DNA from: Bacteroidota bacterium
GTDB lineage: Bacteria > Bacteroidota > Bacteroidia > Bacteroidales > Paludibacteraceae
Reading direction: 5' to 3'
Assembly: GCA_022708505.1 (NCBI GenBank)
Contig: JAKIYP010000005.1
Location: 1 to 62,658 of the forward strand
DNA length: 62,658 nt
In this document: piece after piece, positions 8,083 to 16,330 of the stretch
Layout: every line of letters starts with the position of its first letter
Position numbering within the stretch: the stretch's first letter is position 1
Position numbers and translations under genes: made by a program
The notes under the pieces: model-generated
The model's input: only the letters and a program-made list of their open reading frames with translations
Told to the model about the DNA's origin: nothing
Database searches by the model: none

Positions 8083-8637
8083 TTATGAATGAGTTGCTGT
8101 AGATATTATTTTAAATAAATCTTTATGTTCCTTTAATTGACCAAGTAAATTTCTAAACATGTATGCTTGTTCATAGTTCGTTTTTTCTTGAATCATAAGT
8201 AGTTTTGCCATAAGTATTAGAAACTTAATACTATACTCCCCTTTATTAGCTAATTTAGAATAATTTTGAGCATCTTTTTCCACAGAGTCAAGCAATGTTT
8301 TTTCGTTGAGTAATGTGTCTCTTTCTGCATTACTATTTATAGGTATTATCTGTTCATCCCACATCTTAATTAAAAAATCAAGGAACTCTTCTGTTGTTTG
8401 ATTCTCAGCATGTTGTTTTATTAAAATATCAACTGCCCAATGTATATGTTTTGGTGTTCGAATTCGACTCCATTTACCATCAATTCTCTGTCTATACTTT
8501 AATAGTAAATCAAACTCAGATAATGTCCCTTGATAAACACCTAAAACAAAACTTCCATTTATTGGGAATGTGGCTAGAAGTACTCTATCTTTGACATTCA
8601 TGTTTGGGATTATATCCACTCCATTCATAATATGCAT
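8083..8637 (-). CDS. Hypothetical protein between endonuclease and controller genes
   Basis: A 184-aa protein I do not recognise. It has a central RIDGKWSRIRTPKHIHWAVDILIKQ stretch and a mostly helical C-terminal half, with no transmembrane segment or enzyme motif. It lies downstream of the DpnII-type endonuclease gene on the same strand (165 bp gap with hairpins) and ends 8 bp from the end of the controller gene. Its steady position within the restriction-modification locus makes an accessory defence role possible. Confidence 0.6.
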   Translation of the reverse strand: MHIMNGVDIIPNMNVKDRVLLATFPINGSFVLGVYQGTLSEFDLLLKYRQRIDGKWSRIRTPKHIHWAVDILIKQHAENQTTEEFLDFLIKMWDEQIIPINSNAERDTLLNEKTLLDSVEKDAQNYSKLANKGEYSIKFLILMAKLLMIQEKTNYEQAYMFRNLLGQLKEHKDLFKIISTATHS

Positions 8638-8675
8638 TTCTTTAACGTGTTTTTAATTAAACGAAATTTCATAGA

Positions 8676-8783
8676 CACAGACTTATGTCTGACCCCTACG
8701 GGGTTGTATATACAGGAGGGCTTTCTGACCGTAAGCTACGCTTCGCTTGCATACGGTTATGAAGATATTACCCCTCCGGGGTA
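8676..8783. repeat. Cluster of small palindromes between genes
   Basis: The 165-bp gap holds several short inverted repeats: CAGACTTATGTCTG at ~8678, ACCCCTACGGGGT at 8692-8704, ACCGTAAGC...GCATACGGT at ~8729-8758, and TACCCCTCCGGGGTA at 8769-8783. They may terminate transcription after the endonuclease gene or be mobile palindromic debris. ACCCCTACGGGGT-type elements are common in Bacteroidota intergenic DNA. Confidence 0.5.
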
Positions 8784-8802
8784 TGGGATGCCTTACGGAT
8801 AA

Positions 8803-9708
8803 TTATATTATTTTTTCTAATATACCATTTCTCAACATTTCCAAATTCACCAGATAATCTGATTTGTCAAAATACTCTCTCAAAGGTTTTAATGTGGATT
8901 TCCAGCCTGCACCATCAGTTACCCAAATAAATTCAATGCCCTGTCTGTGGTAACGATTATACATTTCGCAGTATTCCGTAGCTGTCGATTTTAGTTTAGA
9001 TCCACCTCCGCTATAGAAATTTACCTCGACGAGGTAGAGTTTGCCATTCTTATTTATTGCGAAGTCAATGATGCGTGACGATTTATCCACTTCGATTTGA
9101 ATGCCCCATTTGGCTTTGATTTTTGCCGCAGTGGCTTGCGCCAGATATTCAGCCCCACTTTGTTGACAGTATTCATCCACAAATACTTCCACAATGCCTT
9201 CCATCATGGTGCCACCACGGTTCTTTCTTCCATTACTATCTAATCCTACTTCAACCCCAATGGCGTAGTCAACCAAATTCTTTACTTGTTTGTTACGGAG
9301 AATATCGGCTAATCCGGCTTGGAGAACAAATGATGCCAAATCATTGATTTGCTCGTCGGTAGGTGTTTTTAAAGAAAAATCAAAACGTTTGGAAATAAAC
9401 TGTTTGACGTCTATAAGTACATCAAACGATTTTTCGCGGCAGGCTATCAGGTAAGGAATAGCTTTAATAACTCCGGGGTAATGCTTGATAAGCAATGCTG
9501 TTTCTTGCTCAATATTTTCTTTTCCAATTAAATAATTAAGCAGGTTTAATTCTTTTTCAATTGGTTTTACCTTATCAAAAACCTTTTTCCAGTTTACAAA
9601 GTAATCCCAGGTAGTAATTTTGTCTCTAAAGCTATATTGTATATACTCGAATAGTTTGTCATCGCTTGGTAATTCAAGCAATTTTGACAGTTTTTTCATA
9701 GCTTCCAT
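8803..9708 (-). CDS. DpnII/MboI-family type II restriction endonuclease (GATC)
   Basis: A 301-aa enzyme whose family cleaves unmethylated 5'-GATC. The family-typical N-terminal part (LPSDDKLFEYIQYSFRDKITTWDYFVNWKKV) and the catalytic region SSRIIDFAINKNGKLYLVEVNFYSGGGSKL near residues 205-235 are both present. The D and E in IIDFAI and LVEVN fit a PD-(D/E)xK-like core. The gene overlaps the preceding Dam-type methyltransferase by 35 bp, so the two are translationally coupled and the methylase is made first. Length is close to DpnII (about 290 aa) and the frame is intact, so the system is probably active. Confidence 0.9.
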   Translation of the reverse strand: MEAMKKLSKLLELPSDDKLFEYIQYSFRDKITTWDYFVNWKKVFDKVKPIEKELNLLNYLIGKENIEQETALLIKHYPGVIKAIPYLIACREKSFDVLIDVKQFISKRFDFSLKTPTDEQINDLASFVLQAGLADILRNKQVKNLVDYAIGVEVGLDSNGRKNRGGTMMEGIVEVFVDEYCQQSGAEYLAQATAAKIKAKWGIQIEVDKSSRIIDFAINKNGKLYLVEVNFYSGGGSKLKSTATEYCEMYNRYHRQGIEFIWVTDGAGWKSTLKPLREYFDKSDYLVNLEMLRNGILEKII

Positions 9709-10588
9709 TTGTGATTAATAACTCTGTAAGTTTACCTCTTTTATCAGCTTTTGCATTGACCATTCTAGTGGCATAAACGCGGTTTATTTCGAACTCATTA
9801 TATAAGTCATCAAAAAAGTTGTCGTGCGGATTTTTCCCTTTTACATCAGAATTACTTAAAATAAAACGATGACCAAGTAAATCAATTCTTTGACAAAACT
9901 TCCCAAGTCTGATTTGTTCGTTATCATTAAAATCCTCTTTTGAATATGAATTGAAACTGGAAGTTTCACTCAACGGTTTATAGGGTGGGTCAAAATAAAA
10001 GAAACTATTCTCACCAGCGTGTTTCAATGTTGCTTCAAAATCACCGGTCAGAATCTCCACTTTCTGTAGTAATTCGCTATCAGCCAATATCGTTTGTTCA
10101 TCGCAAATTGTTGGATTTGCATACTTCCCAAATGGTACATTAAAAAGTCCTTTGCTGTTTACTCTGTAAAGTCCATTAAAACAGGTTCTATTTAGAAAAA
10201 TAAATAATGCTGTGTTTTCAACAGGTTCGAGTGATTTTGTGTTGAATTTCTCTCGTTTTGATAAATAATATGCCTTTCGATCACTCTCTGTAAGTGGTAA
10301 ATACTCATTCTGAATCGAGCGAAGTGCCCTTATTAATCCTTTTGGATTTGTTTTTATTGTTTTATAAGCTGTTGTTAAATCCGGATTTATGTCGTTGATT
10401 ACTGCTTTTTTTATATTCGGATATTTTTGCAAAATCCAAAATAATACCGCTCCTCCACCAACAAAGGGTTCTATGTATGTTATGTTATTTTGATTTCGAA
10501 AGTCTTCCGGTAATAATTTTTCAATGGTTTCTATGAGTTGTGTCTTGCCACCAACCCATTTGATAAATGGTTTTGCTTTCTGAATCAT
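9674..10588 (-). CDS. Dam-type adenine DNA methyltransferase (M.DpnII/M.MboIA-like, GATC)
   Basis: A 304-aa alpha-class N6-adenine methyltransferase of the D12/Dam family, which methylates the adenine in GATC. SAM-binding motif I is the PFIKWVGGKTQLIETI block at residues 7-22, and the catalytic motif IV is FFYFDPPYKPLSETSSF near residue 200. It protects the host from the endonuclease encoded immediately downstream, with which it overlaps. A TATTTTTG box (complement of 10608-10615), about 20 bp upstream of the start, is a candidate -7 element. Two GATC methyltransferases plus an endonuclease reproduce the DpnII/MboI arrangement. Confidence 0.92.
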   Translation of the reverse strand: MIQKAKPFIKWVGGKTQLIETIEKLLPEDFRNQNNITYIEPFVGGGAVLFWILQKYPNIKKAVINDINPDLTTAYKTIKTNPKGLIRALRSIQNEYLPLTESDRKAYYLSKREKFNTKSLEPVENTALFIFLNRTCFNGLYRVNSKGLFNVPFGKYANPTICDEQTILADSELLQKVEILTGDFEATLKHAGENSFFYFDPPYKPLSETSSFNSYSKEDFNDNEQIRLGKFCQRIDLLGHRFILSNSDVKGKNPHDNFFDDLYNEFEINRVYATRMVNAKADKRGKLTELLITNGSYEKTVKIA

Positions 10589-10946
10589 GATATTTTTTAC
10601 GTTTGCACAAAAATACGTTTTTTTTTGGATTTAGCGACTTTTTTCTTAAGTTGACCATAATTTTGTCGTAGCTGAATGCTTATTAGATTTTGCGAAATAC
10701 ATGTTATAATTTTACATTTTAAGTTCTACCTCTTCCGGCATTAGTCCATGCATAGAACTTTGAGGAGGGAAGCCTACATTATAACCTCTACGTTTGGACT
10801 CTATTTTTAATTCGCTTCGTCCAAAGATAAGAACCAATTTGTATTTAGGTCTTTAAATTATGCCAATTTAAATGAGTGAATTGACAAAAGGTCTCTTTCT
10901 AAATTGTATCATTATGTTCAACTGTCATTACTTAAAAGTATTGTTT
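10589..10946. other. Intergenic stretch, no gene seen
   Basis: About 360 bp, AT-rich. Apart from the candidate methylase promoter at its right-hand start (10608-10615), I find no open frame, repeat or RNA that I can support. Confidence 0.5.
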
Positions 10947-11360
10947 TCAAAAAGATTCTTCTTTCCATTCGTCATTAAGGTAATCACATATTGAAATTAT
11001 AAAAACTTCTTTGGTAATACTTTTACTCTGATATTTTAATAATGCAGATTGAAGATTAGCTGACATTCTTCTGCCTCGCTCTGCTCTATCTCGTAAATAA
11101 AGTATTACATCTAATAGCTGAAATACTAATCCTAATCCTGTTGCAAGAATAATTAAAATATTCCACACGCTAGAATATTGTTTGTCACTAAGATATAGAA
11201 TTGGAATACCTGCTAGAACTCCTAATGAGAGTATCCAAGACGCGATTAAAAATCCATTGTGTAGACACCAATAAAATATACCCCATCGGTATGAATCTTT
11301 AATTTTAGTAATAGCCCATTTTTCTAAATGATCATCAATTATTGTAGGATTTACGTACAT
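10947..11360 (-). CDS. Two-TM membrane protein, possibly SLATT-like
   Basis: A 137-aa protein with two hydrophobic helices at residues ~33-56 (FLIASWILSLGVLAGIPILYL) and ~67-88 (ILIILATGLGLVFQLLDVILYL). A charged helix follows (RDRAERGRRMSANLQSALLKYQ). This two-TM plus C-terminal helix layout resembles SLATT/DUF4231 proteins, predicted membrane effectors of nucleotide-signalling defence systems. I make that link only from the layout. It stands alone beside a restriction-modification locus; no nucleotidyltransferase or SLOG gene is nearby. Confidence 0.6.
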   Translation of the reverse strand: MYVNPTIIDDHLEKWAITKIKDSYRWGIFYWCLHNGFLIASWILSLGVLAGIPILYLSDKQYSSVWNILIILATGLGLVFQLLDVILYLRDRAERGRRMSANLQSALLKYQSKSITKEVFIISICDYLNDEWKEESF

Positions 11361-11962
11361 GATAGTTTTGATTTTAGGATGTTTATAAATAGAAATGAAT
11401 AGTTGTATAGTTGTTTTGTCAATTATTTATAGTTAGCGCACAACATGCAAGTTCCTCATATTATTGTTTGCAACTCAATAATATTTCCAATTACATACCC
11501 TGTATGTTTACCCTGTCGATCATATTTTCAAGTAATTATTAGTCCCAGTTCAACAGTCTGAAAGTGATTAAATAAAAAAACACATTCATTGTAGATACAA
11601 CAAATCCCCCCCCCAAAAAAAACTTCATCTCGTATTATCCAAAATCAACGACTTAAAACCCCACGCACAACCAAAAAGAAAGTCCATTTGTGCGCGCATC
11701 AGTATTAAACAATCCAGTTAACTTATCATCTGTAGAAATTTCAATTTGCAAACTTATAAATAATTTTCATAATATTGATATTTATAAGTTATTTTCTTTC
11801 ATTTTTAATCACTTAGCTGTATATCGACTACATAAAAATGTATAATAACAATAGAATCGCGGAGATTAAATAACATACATTAAATATTGCTTTATTCGAT
11901 ACAACCTTCCACATTTTTTCCCATCTTTGCACTCAAATTCCCAAACCCTTTTAACTCAACAT
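11361..11962. other. Intergenic stretch, no gene seen
   Basis: About 600 AT-rich bases between the two-TM gene and the HU-like gene. Only a C9 run at 11607-11615 followed by an A run stands out. CATCTTTG near 11923 is a possible -7 box for the downstream gene. No RNA gene or reading frame could be supported. Confidence 0.5.
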
Positions 11963-12682
11963 ATGAAGAAAACAATCAGAGCCTATTTCAGGCAGAAGCC
12001 ATTCAAGTCGATGAAGGATATGTTTATGCCGGTGGCGGTGCACAAAGGACGGTTGAGCATGCGTGATGTGATTGATCGGATGACCGACCGGGGCTCACTT
12101 GGTAAGGAAACTATCGAGATTCTGGTTAATAACTTTCACGAGACAGCTATGGAACTGGCGGCGGATGGTTACAATGTCGATGCCGGGTTGGTGTATCTGC
12201 GGGCGATGATCACGGGGACCAACAGCGCCCACGAGATTGATCGCGATATTAACAAGGTGGTGATTTCGGCGATACCCGGGAAAAAACTGCAGAAAGCTGG
12301 TGAGCAAACTAAAATCGAACTGGGTCGCCATAAAAATGTGTACAAAGGTATCATGGGTGTCGGACTGCCTAACCAGCAGGGCGCGGAGATAACTGAAAGG
12401 TCGATGGTGAAGATTTTTGGCAATCACCTCAAAATAGCGGGAGAGCATCCGGCTTGCGGGGTGTTTTTTATCCATGCTGAAACGAAAGAGGTGATACAGG
12501 TCCCCGCGAATTATATCGTCGATAATTTCCCGCAGTCGCTGTTGCTTATACTGCCGGATGAGCTCGTGGCAGGGACTTATCAACTGAAAATAACCACTTG
12601 TTATGGTGGTACCGTCCGTCTGCTCAAGAAACCAAATATTTACGAATATGCACAGCCGGTGGTGATTCATCCGAGGGTTTAA
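11963..12682 (+). CDS. HU-like DNA-binding protein with DUF4469 (Ig-like) domain
   Basis: A 239-aa protein from the ATG at 11963. The frame extends 12 codons upstream, but those residues are unlike the family and KKTIRAYFRQ is a natural start. The N-terminal ~125 residues form the Bacteroidota HU-related DNA-binding domain (GRLSMRDVIDRMTDRGSLGKETIEILVNNFHETAMELAADGYNV). The C-terminal part (~135-235) is the DUF4469 Ig-like fold. These proteins occur in many copies per genome in the phylum. A nucleoid role is inferred. It is monocistronic, with repeats following. Confidence 0.8.
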   Translation: MKKTIRAYFRQKPFKSMKDMFMPVAVHKGRLSMRDVIDRMTDRGSLGKETIEILVNNFHETAMELAADGYNVDAGLVYLRAMITGTNSAHEIDRDINKVVISAIPGKKLQKAGEQTKIELGRHKNVYKGIMGVGLPNQQGAEITERSMVKIFGNHLKIAGEHPACGVFFIHAETKEVIQVPANYIVDNFPQSLLLILPDELVAGTYQLKITTCYGGTVRLLKKPNIYEYAQPVVIHPRV

Positions 12683-12774
12683 GGTCTTGGTGCTTTACAC
12701 TTCCCTGTGTGGTTAGGTGATTCCCCTCGTATGGATGTGCCTGCATACTCCCTGTGTTGGTGTGTTGTAGCCTA

Positions 12775-12885
12775 ATATGAGGTGCTTAGTGCAGTAGTGC
12801 ACTAAGTCGTAGTACAGTACTGCACTAAGCGATAGTACACATGTGCACTAAGTGATAGTGCACTACTGCACTAAGCACCTCATAT
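12775..12885. repeat. Four 23-bp tandem palindromic units forming one large inverted repeat
   Basis: Four head-to-tail 23-bp units start at 12787, 12810, 12833 and 12856, each of the form TAGTxCAxxAxTGCACTAAG plus three bases, and each able to fold on itself. The outer 30 bases on each side (12775-12804 and 12856-12885) are perfect reverse complements, opening with ATATGAGGTGCTTAGTGCAG. The nested symmetry means that the region can form either one long stem or four small hairpins. No protein is encoded. Confidence 0.9.
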
Positions 12886-12930
12886 CAGGTAGTGTTGGTG
12901 TGCCACTACCGGTATGTTGCCGGTGTTATA

Positions 12931-12958
12931 GTAGAGACGCGATTAATCGCGTCTCTAC
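12931..12958. repeat. 28-bp perfect palindrome (GTAGAGACGCG family)
   Basis: GTAGAGACGCGATT followed by its exact reverse complement, with no loop. The same element, with a CTATAG centre, brackets the tandem array at 14688-14884. It lies between the HU-like gene and the end of asnB, and may serve as a bidirectional terminator or be a small mobile palindrome. Confidence 0.85.
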
Positions 12959-12981
12959 TGTATTGACGAAATAAGGTTTTT

Positions 12982-14655
12982 CTATTTTTTCTCATACGCC
13001 TGCTCATGCACGCTCGCTACTGCTCTTCCCGATGGGTCGTTCATTTTCTTGAAGGCTTCGTCCCACTCCAATGCAATCGGGGTGGAGCAGGCCACGGAAG
13101 GTACTGAAGGTACGCATTTGGCAGCGGAGTCGGAACCGAAATGTTCGTGGAAGATGGTGCGGTAGTAGTATTCTTCCTTGTTCATCGGGGGATGGATGGG
13201 GAAGGTTTCGTTGACTTTGGCCATCATCTCGTCGGTCACTTTTTCTGCTGTCAGGGCTTTCAGGGTGTCAATCCAGCTGTAGCCCACGCCGTCGGAGAAT
13301 TGCTCTTTTTGTCGCCAGGCAACGCTCTCGGGCAGGTAGTCCTCGAAGGCTTTGCGCAACACCCATTTTTCCATCTTGCCCTTACCGGCCATCTTGTCTG
13401 TCGGGTTGAGGCGCATGGCCACATCCATGAATTCTTTGTCGAGGAAAGGTACGCGTCCTTCTACACCCCAGGCTGCCAGCGATTTGTTGGCGCGGAGGCA
13501 GTCGTACTGATGCAACTTGCCCAGTTTGCGTACGGTTTCCTTGTGGAACTCTTCGGCATTGGGCGCTTTGTGGAAATAGAGGTAACCGCCGAAAATTTCA
13601 TCGGCTCCTTCGCCGGAAAGTACCATTTTCACGCCCATCGATTTGATGACGCGGGCGAGGAGGTACATGGGCGTACTGGCACGGATGGTGGTGACATCAT
13701 AGGTTTCTATGTGGTAAATCACGTCGCGGATGGCATCTAATCCTTCCTGCACGGTGAAGTTGATTTCGTGGTGCACGGTGCCGATGTGTTCTGCTACGAC
13801 ACGGGCAGCGGCTAAGTCGGGCGAACCGACCAATCCCACGGCGAACGAGTGGAGTTGAGGCCACCAGGCTTCTTCTGTATTCCCCGATTCGATGCGGCGG
13901 GGCGCGAATTTCTTGGCCACGGCTGAAATGATGGAGGAATCCAATCCGCCGGACAACAATACACCATAAGGCACGTCGGCCATGAGCTGACGTTCTACGG
14001 CATCTTCCAGCGACTTCCGCAGCAAGGCGATGTCGGTTTCGTTGTCTTTTACGTTTTCAAAGTCCATCCAGTCGCGCTCGTACCATTTAACCGGTGCGCC
14101 ATCTTCGCTGTAATAATACTGCCCGGGCAGGAATTCCTCAATTTTAGCGCAATGTCCTTCGAGGGCTTTCAGTTCGGAAGCCACATAATAGCCACCTGCT
14201 TCATCCCATCCCTGATACAGCGGAATGATGCCGATGTGGTCGCGACCAATCAGAAAGACGTTTTTCTCTACGTCATACAGCGCGAAGGCGAAGATGCCGT
14301 TCAGGTCTTCGAGAAAGTCTTTGCCTTTTTCGCGGTACAAAGCCAGGATGACTTCGCAATCGGATTGGGTCATAAACTCATATTTCCCTTCAAAATGCTT
14401 CCTGATTTCCTGGTGGTTGTATATCTCACCATTCACGGCCAGTACCAACTTGCCGTCTTTGCTGTAAAGGGGTTGTTTCCCGGATTTCGGGTCGACAATC
14501 GACAGGCGCTCGTGCGCCAGGATGGCCTTATCGTCGGAGTAAACACCCGACCAGTCCGGACCGCGGTGCCGGATTTTCTTCGACATCTTCAGCACCTGAG
14601 GACGTAAGACCGTGCTGTCGGTTTTTATATCAAATGCGCATACTATTCCACACAT
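12982..14655 (-). CDS. asnB: Asparagine synthase B (glutamine-hydrolysing)
   Basis: A 557-aa enzyme that makes asparagine from aspartate, ATP and glutamine. The N-terminal class II glutaminase domain begins MCGIVCAF, so Cys2 is the nucleophile after Met removal. Conserved RHRGPDWSGVY and SIVDPKSGKQPL follow. The synthetase half has the PP-loop LSGGLDSSIISA near residue 233 and the active-site stretch LSGEGADEIFGGYLYF. Length equals E. coli AsnB (554 aa). It is the last gene of the minus-strand nitrogen block, separated from gltD by a tandem repeat array, so it may have its own promoter within or near that array. Confidence 0.97.
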   Translation of the reverse strand: MCGIVCAFDIKTDSTVLRPQVLKMSKKIRHRGPDWSGVYSDDKAILAHERLSIVDPKSGKQPLYSKDGKLVLAVNGEIYNHQEIRKHFEGKYEFMTQSDCEVILALYREKGKDFLEDLNGIFAFALYDVEKNVFLIGRDHIGIIPLYQGWDEAGGYYVASELKALEGHCAKIEEFLPGQYYYSEDGAPVKWYERDWMDFENVKDNETDIALLRKSLEDAVERQLMADVPYGVLLSGGLDSSIISAVAKKFAPRRIESGNTEEAWWPQLHSFAVGLVGSPDLAAARVVAEHIGTVHHEINFTVQEGLDAIRDVIYHIETYDVTTIRASTPMYLLARVIKSMGVKMVLSGEGADEIFGGYLYFHKAPNAEEFHKETVRKLGKLHQYDCLRANKSLAAWGVEGRVPFLDKEFMDVAMRLNPTDKMAGKGKMEKWVLRKAFEDYLPESVAWRQKEQFSDGVGYSWIDTLKALTAEKVTDEMMAKVNETFPIHPPMNKEEYYYRTIFHEHFGSDSAAKCVPSVPSVACSTPIALEWDEAFKKMNDPSGRAVASVHEQAYEKK

Positions 14656-14687
14656 AATTTTTGTTTTTTATTTTCATTTTGGTTGTT

Positions 14688-14884
14688 GTAGAGACGCGCT
14701 ATAGCGCGTCTCTACATTTGCGTTTAACGCGCGTCTCTACGTTTGCGTTTATCGCGCGTCTCTACATTTGCGTTTATCGCGCGTTTCTACATTTGCGTTT
14801 ATCGCGCGTCTCTACATTTGCGTTTATCGCGCGTTTCTACGTTTGCGTTTATCGTTATTGAGACGCGCTATAGCGCGTCTCTAC
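14688..14884. repeat. Six 25-bp tandem units bracketed by GTAGAGACGCG palindromes
   Basis: A perfect 28-bp palindrome at 14688-14715 (GTAGAGACGCGCTA plus complement) opens the array. Six 25-bp units follow at 14704, 14729, 14754, 14779, 14804 and 14829 (GCGCGTCTCTAC, then ATTTGCGTTTATC). A second palindrome with the same core closes it at 14860-14881. The units are half-palindrome plus a 13-bp linker, as if the hairpin end had been amplified. The repeat-rich frames across it are not proteins. It fills the gltD-asnB gap. Confidence 0.9.
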
Positions 14885-14899
14885 TACAACGTCATTCCC

Positions 14900-16312
14900 T
14901 CATTTCAGCGTCAAATCAATCTTCTCCGCCGTTTTCCGTCCCAGCGCAATCGCTCTTACGACCAGACTGGCCCCGATGGCGGCATCGCCTGTGGCGAAGA
15001 CTTTCTGCACGGAGCTTTGGTAGTTTTTGTCGACCAGGACATTGCCGCGATCGCTGTACTGCACGCCTAACTCGTTGAGTAAGCCTTCCTGAACAGGATG
15101 AACGAAGCCTAAGGCTAAGAATACGAGGTCGGCTTTGATGGTGTCGGTCTTACCCGTTGGCACCATGTTGAATTTGCCGTTCTCGTTTACCCATTCTACT
15201 TCTTCCACCGACACGCTGGTTACCTTACCATCTTTTCCTTTGAAAGCTTTGGTATTCAGACTCCACCTACGTGTACATCCTTCTTCATGCGAACTCGACG
15301 TTTTCAGGATGTTAGGGTAGTAGGGCCAGGGTGTTGCCGGGTTTTTACCTGCCGGCGGTTGCGGTAAGATTTCGATTTGGGTAATCTTTGCAGCGCCTTG
15401 TCGTACGGCCGTACCCACGCAGTCGGAACCGGTATCGCCACCACCGATTACCAATACATGTTTGCCTTTGGCGTTGATGATGCTTTTTTCGTCCACGGGC
15501 TCGCCCATGATGAGTTGGTTCGACTGACTCAGGTATTCCATCGCGTAATAGATGCCTTTCAGGTCTCTTCCTTCGGGGGTGATGTTACGCGGCTGACCGG
15601 CGCCTATGGCGATACAAACAGCGTCGTATGTTGCCATGATTTCCTTGCCGGTGATGTCCTTACCCACTTCCGTATTATTTTTAAAGATAATACCTTCTTC
15701 TTCGAGTAAAGCCAGGCGGCGGTCGATGATTGTTTTATTCAGTTTGAAATTAGGAATGCCGTATCGAAGCAGACCGCCGGGGGCATTGTCTTTTTCGAAT
15801 ACGGTCACTGTGTGTCCCTTTCTGTTTAATTGTTGCGCAGCAGCAAGTCCGGCCGGTCCCGAGCCAATCACGGCAACCTTCTTCCCGGTGCGGGTTTTGG
15901 GTGGTTGTGCCTTGATCATGCCTTCGAGGAAAGCCACTTCGGTGACTGCCGCTTCGTTTTCCCGGATGGTTACAGGGGCTTCGTGCAGGGCCAGCACGCA
16001 GGATTTCTCGCATGGTGCCGGACAAATACGTCCTGTAAATTCGGGGAAGTTATTGGTTTCGTGTAATACTTCTACCCCTTCTTTCCATTTTCCTTTGTAG
16101 ATGAGGTCCTGCCACTCCGGCATTTTGTTGCCGAGCGGACAAGCCCAGTGGCAGAAAGGAATGCCACAGTCCATGCACCGTGAAGCCTGTAATTTCCGGT
16201 CTTCGCGGTTCAGCGTTTGTTCAACCTCCCCGAAATCGTGGATACGATCGGCGACTGGTCGGTAACCCGCATCTTTACGGGGTATATGTATGAATGCTTT
16301 AGGATTTCCCAT
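14900..16312 (-). CDS. gltD: Glutamate synthase (NADPH) small subunit
   Basis: A 470-aa FAD/NADPH and iron-sulfur subunit that feeds electrons to GltB for glutamate formation from glutamine and 2-oxoglutarate. The N-terminal ferredoxin-like part carries the cysteine clusters CMDCGIPFCHWACPLGN (near residues 40-58) and CPAPCEKSC. Two dinucleotide folds follow: VIGSGPAGLAAAQQL (FAD) near residue 148 and VIGGGDTGSDCVGTA (NADPH) near residue 290. The C-terminal ATGDAAIGASLVVRAI binds FAD. The length fits the family. It starts 18 bp after the gltB stop and is clearly in the same operon. Confidence 0.97.
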   Translation of the reverse strand: MGNPKAFIHIPRKDAGYRPVADRIHDFGEVEQTLNREDRKLQASRCMDCGIPFCHWACPLGNKMPEWQDLIYKGKWKEGVEVLHETNNFPEFTGRICPAPCEKSCVLALHEAPVTIRENEAAVTEVAFLEGMIKAQPPKTRTGKKVAVIGSGPAGLAAAQQLNRKGHTVTVFEKDNAPGGLLRYGIPNFKLNKTIIDRRLALLEEEGIIFKNNTEVGKDITGKEIMATYDAVCIAIGAGQPRNITPEGRDLKGIYYAMEYLSQSNQLIMGEPVDEKSIINAKGKHVLVIGGGDTGSDCVGTAVRQGAAKITQIEILPQPPAGKNPATPWPYYPNILKTSSSHEEGCTRRWSLNTKAFKGKDGKVTSVSVEEVEWVNENGKFNMVPTGKTDTIKADLVFLALGFVHPVQEGLLNELGVQYSDRGNVLVDKNYQSSVQKVFATGDAAIGASLVVRAIALGRKTAEKIDLTLK

Positions 16313-16330
16313 TGTCGTTTTATTGTTTGA

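Noticed and set aside
11607-11624. C9 followed by an A run as a phase-variable promoter tract
   Set aside because: The nearest start codon is over 300 bp away and no promoter box flanks it, so a switch role is not supported.
14661-15078. Repeat-rich frames with RVSTFAFIARLYICVYRA
   Set aside because: They come from the 25-bp tandem DNA repeat, and the frames run into gltD on the opposite strand.
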